Assembly: GCA_943324165.2 (NCBI GenBank)
Contig: CALPKO020000143.1
Location: 1-5,150, forward strand
Direction: 5' to 3'
Source: Bdellovibrio sp. ZAP7
GTDB lineage: Bacteria > Bacteroidota > Bacteroidia > Flavobacteriales > Flavobacteriaceae
Length of the DNA stretch: 5,150 nucleotides
Position numbers and translations under genes: made by a program. The notes below the pieces were generated by a model. It saw only the letters and a program-made list of their open reading frames with translations. It was not told the DNA's origin and did no database searches. Shown one piece after another: positions 1-5,150 of this stretch (the stretch's first letter is position 1; each line of letters opens with the position of its first letter).

Positions 1-18
1 CAAACAGCATAAATTTTA

Positions 19-3000
19 ATGGAAATAGTTACTTTAGAAAACGAAAAATTATATAAAATAGCCAATAATGATGCTATGCGTCCATTTTTCATGAGCATAG
101 TTAGCTACTCTAACCATTGGATGTTTATTTCAAGTAACGGCGGCCTTACAGCAGGTAGAAAAAATGCGGAGTTTGCTTTGTTTCCTTATTATACCGATGA
201 TAAAATCACGGAATCATTTGATATTACTGGTAGTAAATCTATTTTTCAGATTCATTACAATAACGAAATTCATGTTTGGGAACCGTTTTCAGAAAGATTT
301 TCTCACAACATTTTTAAGGTTTCACGCAATTTATACAAAAACGTTTATGGCAATAAAGTGATTTTTGAAGAAGTAAATCACGATTTAAAATTAACCTATC
401 GCTACCAATGGAATTCTAGCAACAAATATGGTTTTGTTAGAAAATCCGAATTAATCAATCTTTCAGACATTAATTATGAAATTGGAATCTTAGATGGAAT
501 TCAAAACATCTTGCCTTTTGGCGTAATGAGCGATTTACAAAATGCAGCGAGTAACTTAGTTGACGCTTACAAGAGAAGTGAATTACACCAACAAAGTGGA
601 CTTGGTATTTTTGCGTTAAGTGCAATCATTGTAGACAAAGCTGAACCTAGCGAAGCTTTAAAATCAAATGTTGCTTGGTCCTTAGGAATGAATAAACCTT
701 CTTATTTGGTTTCTTCTTTACAAATTTCAAATTTCAGAAAAAAACTAAAAGTAACTTTAGAAGCTGATATTAAAGGCGAAAAAGGAGCCTATTTTCTGAA
801 TAGTGACATCGTTTTAAAAGGAAATTCAAAAGAAGAATGGATGATTGTCGCCGACGTAAATCAAGACCATTCAGACATTGCTCAAATTATAAATAGCATT
901 CAAAACGAGAAAAATCTTGAAGATTTAATCAATCAAGATATTGAATTAGGAACAAAAAAGTTAATTGACCTCAACGCCTCTTCTGATGCTTTGCAAATGA
1001 CGAATGACAATTTGAGAGATACTCGTCATTTTGCTAATACGCTTTTTAACATTATGCGCGGTGGAATTTTCGATTTTAATTACCAAATTGAAAAACAAGA
1101 CTTCTTAAAGTATGTTGAAAAAGCGAATAAACTCGTTTATCGGAAATTAGAACAAAACCTCAACAATTTATCCGAGTTATTTACATTAGAAACCTTAAAA
1201 GAATTTGCATCAAAACAAAATGATGCTGATTTTGAACGATTAAGCTTAGAATATTTACCCTTAAAATTTAGCAGAAGACACGGCGATCCAAGTAGACCTT
1301 GGAATAAATTCTCCATCAACACACAAAGTGAAATTGATGGTTCAAAAATTTTAGATTACGAAGGAAACTGGCGAGACATATTTCAGAATTGGGAAGCTTT
1401 AGCGCATTCTTTTCCTGAATTTATTGAAAACATGCTCCATAAATTCCTAAACGCAACTACTTTCGATGGTTATAATCCTTATCGGGTCACCAAAGATGGT
1501 TTTGATTGGGAAACGATTGAAGAAGACAATCCTTGGTCATATATTGGGTATTGGGGCGATCATCAAATTATCTATTTGTTGAAGTTCCTTGAATTTATCG
1601 AAAAACACCAACCAAAAAAATTGGAGGCCTATTTTAATAACGATATTTTTGTTTATGCAAATGTGCCTTACATCATAAAATCGTACGCAGATATTCTTAA
1701 AAATCCAAAAGACACAATCGCTTTTGATCACCAATCTGATTTGAAAATTAGAGCAGAAAGGGCTAAAATTGGGGCAGACGGAACACTTTTAAAAGAGGCG
1801 AATGGCGACATTTATAAAGTAAATTTTATAGAAAAAATGTTGGCTACCGTTTTAGCCAAAATGTCTAATTTTATTCCAGAAGGTGGCATTTGGTTGAATA
1901 CGCAACGACCAGAATGGAATGATGCCAACAATGCTTTAGTTGGAAATGGCGTCTCGATGGTAACACTATATTACTTAAGAAGGTTTTTAAATTATTTTCA
2001 AAAGTTAGTTGAGAAATCAGAAGTTGAAAATATAAAAATTTCGAATGAAATGGTCGAATTTTACCATAGCATTAGAGAAAATCTAATTAAATTTGAACCT
2101 TCATTAATAGGAAAGTTCAATGATATAGAAAGAAGAACGATTCTTGACGCACTTGGACAAGCCGCTTCAGATTACCGTCACCACGTTTATCAAAATGGTT
2201 TTTGGGGCAAAAAACGAACGGTTTCTATGGATGGTTTAAAGCGATTTATTGAAATTAGTTTAAAATTTATAGACCATTCAATCGAGGCAAATAAGAGAGC
2301 AGATAATCTTTATCATGCTTATAATTTAATGACTGTTGAAAGTGAAACGGAAGTTTCAATTGCTCATTTGAGTGAAATGCTTGAAGGCCAAGTAGCTGTT
2401 TTGAGTTCTGGCTACCTGTCTTCAAAAGAAGCTTTAAATGTGCTTGATGGACTTAAAAACAGTAAACTCTTCAGAAAAGACCAATACAGTTATATATTGT
2501 ATCCAAGCAAAGAACTGCCTAAATTTCTTGAAAAAAATATAATTTCAAGCGAAGTAGTTGCCAAATCTAAATTGTTAACTGACTTAATTGTAGCAAATAA
2601 CACACAAATCATCAAAAAAGATTGGAATGGGGAATTTCATTTTAACGGAAACTTCAAAAATGCAGCCGATTTAAATGTTGCCTTACAGTCACTTTCCAAA
2701 ACGACTTTTGCTGCTCAAGTTCAAAATGAGCAGAAATCAATTTTGCAAGCTTTTGAGACCATCTTTAATCACAAATCATTCACGGGCCGGTCTGGAACTT
2801 TTTATGGTTACGAAGGCCTAGGTTCTATTTACTGGCACATGGTTGCTAAATTGCAATTGGCAGTTCAAGAATGCTGCTTAAAAGCGGTTGAAGAAAATGA
2901 ATCTGCTGAAATTATCGGACGATTATTGGAACATTATTATGAAATCAATGAAGGCATTGGCGTACATAAATCTCCCGCTTTATATGGTGCATTTCCAACG

Positions 3001-3432
3001 GATCCTTATTCCCACACACCTGCTGGAAAAGGCGCTCAACAACCTGGAATGACTGGACAAGTGAAAGAAGATATTCTATCGCGTTTTGGTGAAATAGGTG
3101 TTTTTGTAAAAGACGGAAAACTATATTTTAATCCATGTTTGTTGCGCAAAAATGAATTCCTATTAGAACCAAAAACATTTAAGTATGTTGATATAAATTA
3201 TAACTCTAATAGTATCGATTTGAAACCAAATTCGATTTGTTTTACTTATTGTCAAATTCCAATTGTTTATACAATTTCGAATCAAAAAAATATTGAAATT
3301 CTGTTTAACGACGACAAGCAAATGCATTTTGAATCATTAACGATTGATTATGACACGAGCAAACAAATTTTTAAAAGAACAGGAGCAATCAAGCAAATTA
3401 ATGTAAGTGTTTTAGCAAGTGAATTGAAATAA
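19..3432 (+). CDS. Probable GH149 beta-1,3-oligoglucan phosphorylase (GH94-like, cytoplasmic)
   Basis: Predicted to split beta-1,3-glucan oligosaccharides with inorganic phosphate, releasing alpha-glucose 1-phosphate. Seen: 1137 residues with no signal peptide or membrane segment, so probably cytoplasmic. The N-terminal third is beta-rich (S-S-N-G-G-L-T-A-G-R at 38-47; R-K-S-E-L-I-N-L-S at 141-149), like the beta-sandwich of GH94-type phosphorylases. A linker with D-T-R-H-F and N-I-M-R-G-G (about 334-349) leads into a large helical region, presumably the (alpha/alpha)6 barrel. Barrel motifs are R-R-H-G-D-P-S-R-P-W-N (419-429), Y-N-P-Y-R (485-489), W-G-D-H-Q (512-516) and P-E-W-N-D-A-N-N. By analogy with the W-N-D motif of cellobiose phosphorylases, Asp635 is the likely catalytic acid. 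G-T-F-Y-G-Y-E-G-L-G (926-935) and Q-Q-P-G-M-T-G-Q (1007-1014) probably form the phosphate/sugar site. A short beta-rich tail follows. Known: GH149 members are about 1,100 residues and occur beside GH17/GH30 genes. The start is the first ATG after an in-frame TAA at 10-12; no Shine-Dalgarno is seen. GH161 or a new GH94-like branch are alternatives; the phosphorylase class is more certain than the family. Confidence 0.8.
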   Translation: MEIVTLENEKLYKIANNDAMRPFFMSIVSYSNHWMFISSNGGLTAGRKNAEFALFPYYTDDKITESFDITGSKSIFQIHYNNEIHVWEPFSERFSHNIFKVSRNLYKNVYGNKVIFEEVNHDLKLTYRYQWNSSNKYGFVRKSELINLSDINYEIGILDGIQNILPFGVMSDLQNAASNLVDAYKRSELHQQSGLGIFALSAIIVDKAEPSEALKSNVAWSLGMNKPSYLVSSLQISNFRKKLKVTLEADIKGEKGAYFLNSDIVLKGNSKEEWMIVADVNQDHSDIAQIINSIQNEKNLEDLINQDIELGTKKLIDLNASSDALQMTNDNLRDTRHFANTLFNIMRGGIFDFNYQIEKQDFLKYVEKANKLVYRKLEQNLNNLSELFTLETLKEFASKQNDADFERLSLEYLPLKFSRRHGDPSRPWNKFSINTQSEIDGSKILDYEGNWRDIFQNWEALAHSFPEFIENMLHKFLNATTFDGYNPYRVTKDGFDWETIEEDNPWSYIGYWGDHQIIYLLKFLEFIEKHQPKKLEAYFNNDIFVYANVPYIIKSYADILKNPKDTIAFDHQSDLKIRAERAKIGADGTLLKEANGDIYKVNFIEKMLATVLAKMSNFIPEGGIWLNTQRPEWNDANNALVGNGVSMVTLYYLRRFLNYFQKLVEKSEVENIKISNEMVEFYHSIRENLIKFEPSLIGKFNDIERRTILDALGQAASDYRHHVYQNGFWGKKRTVSMDGLKRFIEISLKFIDHSIEANKRADNLYHAYNLMTVESETEVSIAHLSEMLEGQVAVLSSGYLSSKEALNVLDGLKNSKLFRKDQYSYILYPSKELPKFLEKNIISSEVVAKSKLLTDLIVANNTQIIKKDWNGEFHFNGNFKNAADLNVALQSLSKTTFAAQVQNEQKSILQAFETIFNHKSFTGRSGTFYGYEGLGSIYWHMVAKLQLAVQECCLKAVEENESAEIIGRLLEHYYEINEGIGVHKSPALYGAFPTDPYSHTPAGKGAQQPGMTGQVKEDILSRFGEIGVFVKDGKLYFNPCLLRKNEFLLEPKTFKYVDINYNSNSIDLKPNSICFTYCQIPIVYTISNQKNIEILFNDDKQMHFESLTIDYDTSKQIFKRTGAIKQINVSVLASELK

Positions 3433-3436
3433 TCAA

Positions 3437-4726
3437 ATGAAAAACAGAAGTCCTTTTAATATTAAATCAACAATAAAATCTATTGCTTTTGTAGTAGTAA
3501 TTTTAATTGTGTTTTCATTTAAAACGGAGGTTAAAAAGGTCAATCATGCATCAAATGCAAAAAAAGTGACCGCAAAAGATATTTTAGGCAATCCAAACTA
3601 TTTAGCCATTTCTTATGGCGGATATCGAAAAAACACTAGAGATATTCAGCCAACAATTGAAGAAATCAAAGAAGATTTAAAAATTTTAGCAGCTTGTAAA
3701 ATAAAAGTTATTCGCACCTATAATGTTCACTTAGCAGAAGTTTCAAATGTTTTAAAAGCAATTTCAGCTTTAGAAAAAGAGGATGCGAATTTTGAAATGT
3801 ATGTTATGCTCGGCGCATGGATTGACTGCGAAAATGCTTGGACCAACCTTGCCCCTAATCACGATGTTGAAAGCAAAAGAAATGTAGTAGAAATCGAAGA
3901 AGCAGTCCGTTTAGCGAACCAATATCCTGAAATTATTAAAATTATAGCCGTTGGAAATGAAGCGATGGTGAAATGGGCAACGAATTATTATGGTCACCCT
4001 GACGTAATTTTAAAATGGGTAAATCATTTACAGCAATTAAAAAAGAACAATAAACTATCCAAAGATTTGTGGATTACATCTTCAGACGACTTTGCCTCTT
4101 GGGGTGGCGCTGACGATAGTTACAAAACGAAAGATTTAGAAGCTTTGATCAATGCGGTAGATTATGTTTCGATGCATACTTATCCTTATCATAATTCACA
4201 TTACAATCCCAATTTTTGGAAAACTCCTCAAAAAGAGGCTGGTTTTACTGATATTGAAAAAGTAAATGCTGCAATGCAGCGCGCTTTAGACTTCGCAAAA
4301 TTGCAATACAACACAGTTAAAAAATATGTAAAAAGCGTCAATCCTAATAAACCGATTCATATTGGAGAAACTGGCTGGGCTTCTAGTTCCGATGGAATTT
4401 ATGGAAATGACGGTTCAAAAGCTTCCGACGAATACAAACAAGCACTTTTTTATAAGGCAATGAGAGCATGGACCAACGAAGAGGGTATTTCATGTTTTTT
4501 CTTTGAAGCATTTGATGAGCCATGGAAAGACAGTAAAAACCCACTAGGTTCAGAAAATCATTTTGGACTATTCACGGTAGAAGGAAAAGCAAAATATGCT
4601 TTATGGGAAAATGTCGATAATAACGCCTTTAAAACTTTGCAACGCGATGGAAATGAAATTACTAAAACTTTCAGTGGAAACAAAGAAGCAATGTTGAAAA
4701 TGGTTCAAAGTCCGCCTAGTAACTAA
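3437..4726 (+). CDS. Exported GH17 endo-beta-1,3-glucanase (laminarinase type)
   Basis: Predicted retaining glycosidase that cuts beta-1,3-glucan chains outside the cytoplasm. Seen: 429 residues. After a basic N-terminus there is one hydrophobic segment at about 16-28, followed by charged residues (K-T-E-V-K-K) and a linker to about 50. The catalytic TIM-barrel domain fills the rest: I-S-Y-G-G-Y-R (58-64), I-R-T-Y-N (92-96), V-G-N-E-A with the acid/base Glu175, V-S-M-H-T-Y-P-Y-H (244-252), I-G-E-T-G-W with the nucleophile Glu311, and F-E-A-F-D-E-P-W-K (356-364). These are GH17 hallmarks in the expected order and spacing, so the enzyme looks intact. No lipobox cysteine follows the hydrophobic segment and no clear signal peptidase I site is apparent, so it may be a membrane-anchored or periplasmic protein. 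It starts 4 bases after the phosphorylase stop and ends 5 bases before the GH30 start, so co-transcription is likely. Known: flavobacterial GH17 enzymes from laminarin loci, such as one from Formosa, prefer unbranched beta-1,3-glucan. A transglycosylase (glucanosyltransferase) activity is a less likely alternative. Confidence 0.9.
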   Translation: MKNRSPFNIKSTIKSIAFVVVILIVFSFKTEVKKVNHASNAKKVTAKDILGNPNYLAISYGGYRKNTRDIQPTIEEIKEDLKILAACKIKVIRTYNVHLAEVSNVLKAISALEKEDANFEMYVMLGAWIDCENAWTNLAPNHDVESKRNVVEIEEAVRLANQYPEIIKIIAVGNEAMVKWATNYYGHPDVILKWVNHLQQLKKNNKLSKDLWITSSDDFASWGGADDSYKTKDLEALINAVDYVSMHTYPYHNSHYNPNFWKTPQKEAGFTDIEKVNAAMQRALDFAKLQYNTVKKYVKSVNPNKPIHIGETGWASSSDGIYGNDGSKASDEYKQALFYKAMRAWTNEEGISCFFFEAFDEPWKDSKNPLGSENHFGLFTVEGKAKYALWENVDNNAFKTLQRDGNEITKTFSGNKEAMLKMVQSPPSN

Positions 4727-4731
4727 ATAGT

Positions 4732-5150
4732 ATGAAAACAATTAACCGACTATTTTTCATCCTAATCATTTGTACAATGTACAATTGTACAAGCAAAAAA
4801 AGCGCCTTAAATTTTGAGGTTTATGAAACTTCTGCACAAGGAAATTCATTGACGAAAATCAAAGCAATTTCAACCGATAAAAATGGAGTAAAAATCAATC
4901 TTAATCCGAAAGTAAAATTCCAAACTATTACCGGTTTTGGCGGCGCATTTACTGAATCTTCGGCTTATATGCTTAATCGATTGAGTGCCAAAAATAGAAA
5001 AAAAATAATGCAAGCCTATTTTAGTGAAAATGGTGCAAATTATTCTTTGACAAGAACGCATATCAATTCTTGCGATTTTTCATTGAAACATTATGCCTAC
5101 GACATGGTTGAAGGCGATAAAAACCTAGACCACTTTTCAATTGAAGAGGA
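4732..5150 (+). CDS. GH30 glycosidase, lipoprotein-type signal, 3' truncated by window end
   Basis: The first 139 codons of a gene that stays open to the window edge. Seen: residues 1-19 form a short lipoprotein-like signal (K-T-I-N-R, hydrophobic F8-I13, then M-Y-N-C with Cys19 as the candidate lipidated residue). The sequence after the cysteine is T-S-K-K-S. From about residue 52 it follows the GH30 N-terminal pattern: a beta-strand region, then I-T-G-F-G-G-A-F-T-E-S-S-A (66-78) and Y-S-L-T-R-T-H-I-N-S-C-D-F-S (104-117), which match the conserved start of glucosylceramidase-like GH30 enzymes. The acid/base and nucleophile glutamates lie downstream of the window, so activity cannot be judged. 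Known: GH30 includes beta-1,6-glucanases, beta-glucosidases and glucosylceramidases, and a flavobacterial GH30 in a laminarin locus removes beta-1,6-linked side glucose. Inference: next to GH17 and a beta-1,3-glucan phosphorylase, a laminarin debranching role is the best guess; the subfamily cannot be set. The start ATG lies 5 bases after the GH17 stop, has no Shine-Dalgarno, and is placed correctly for the signal sequence. Confidence 0.88.
   Translation, partial: MKTINRLFFILIICTMYNCTSKKSALNFEVYETSAQGNSLTKIKAISTDKNGVKINLNPKVKFQTITGFGGAFTESSAYMLNRLSAKNRKKIMQAYFSENGANYSLTRTHINSCDFSLKHYAYDMVEGDKNLDHFSIEE
4770..4792 (+). repeat. 9-bp inverted repeat / three TGTACAA units inside the GH30 signal-peptide codons
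   Basis: Positions 4770-4778 (TTGTACAAT) are the exact reverse complement of 4784-4792 (ATTGTACAA), with a 5-base loop at 4779-4783. The same block can be read as three TGTACAA copies starting at 4771, 4778 and 4786; the outer two are 8-bp palindromes, TTGTACAA. It begins 38 bases after the GH30 start codon and codes for residues 13-21, including Cys14 and the candidate lipobox Cys19. In RNA it could form a stable-looking hairpin early in the coding region. Whether this matters for translation, mRNA processing between GH17 and GH30, or protein binding is unknown; chance arising from the repeated Cys-Thr codons is quite possible. The repeat itself is certain, its function is not. Confidence 0.6.

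Noticed and set aside
164..361. Plus-strand frame-2 open frame of 65 codons
   Set aside because: It overlaps the N-terminal beta-sandwich of the phosphorylase in another frame; no homology recognised.
1137..1322. Minus-strand open frame of 61 codons inside the phosphorylase gene
   Set aside because: It is fully antisense to a well-supported coding region containing conserved motifs, shows no recognisable domain and has no start context; it is a shadow.
1614..1620. Run of seven A's as a possible frameshift or slippage site
   Set aside because: The reading frame continues unbroken through it with phosphorylase motifs on both sides, and no alternative product of note follows in a shifted frame; A runs are common in this AT-rich sequence.
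1537..1734. Minus-strand open frame of 65 codons
   Set aside because: It lies opposite the W-G-D-H-Q region of the phosphorylase; no independent evidence of coding.
19..3432. Assignment as cellobiose or chitobiose phosphorylase (GH94) proper
   Set aside because: Length (1137 aa) exceeds the roughly 800 residues of typical GH94 cellobiose phosphorylases, several motifs differ, and the GH17/GH30 neighbours point to beta-1,3-glucan.
3425..3440. Terminator or promoter between the phosphorylase and GH17 genes
   Set aside because: Only 4 bases separate the genes, and there is no GC-rich stem with a T run and no recognisable -33/-7 element; the same holds for the 5-base gap at 4727-4731.
4870..5061. 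Minus-strand open frame of 63 codons near the window end
   Set aside because: It is antisense to the conserved G-F-G-G-A-F-T and S-C-D-F-S motifs of GH30, which prove the plus strand is coding.

Overview
The window looks like a piece of a beta-1,3-glucan (laminarin-type) utilisation locus from a member of the Bacteroidota, most likely a Flavobacteriaceae-like organism. The reasons are the AT-rich composition, the lack of Shine-Dalgarno sequences before all three starts (the 20 bases upstream are A/T-rich instead), the lysine/asparagine/isoleucine-rich proteins, the short lipoprotein-type signal on the third gene, and the gene combination itself. This taxonomic call is inference; no marker gene is present.

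Layout: three genes, all on the + strand, fill almost the whole window. (1) Positions 19-3432 encode a large (1137 aa) protein with no signal peptide. It has the architecture and key motifs of the GH94-like phosphorylases and best fits family GH149 (beta-1,3-oligoglucan phosphorylase). (2) Four bases later, 3437-4726 encodes an exported GH17 endo-beta-1,3-glucanase-type enzyme with both catalytic glutamates visible. (3) Five bases later, 4732 to the window end encodes the N-terminal 139 residues of a GH30 glycosidase with a lipoprotein-type signal. Its catalytic residues lie beyond the window. There is no intergenic stretch of any size, no visible terminator or promoter between the genes, and no RNA gene, mobile element or CRISPR array. 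The tight spacing argues for one transcript, whose promoter must lie upstream of the window.

How they may work together (inference from known families): the exported GH30 could remove beta-1,6-linked side glucose units, the exported GH17 could cut the unbranched beta-1,3-glucan backbone into oligosaccharides, and the cytoplasmic phosphorylase could break imported oligosaccharides with phosphate to give glucose 1-phosphate. That would save ATP compared with hydrolysis followed by glucokinase. A transporter would be needed to move oligosaccharides across the inner membrane; none is visible here. The system is a plausible joint hydrolytic/phosphorolytic laminarin pathway rather than a wholly unknown one; the least understood part is the large phosphorylase-like gene. 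One extra signal not explained by the genes is a compact 9-bp-stem hairpin made of TGTACAA repeats inside the signal-peptide codons of the GH30 gene.
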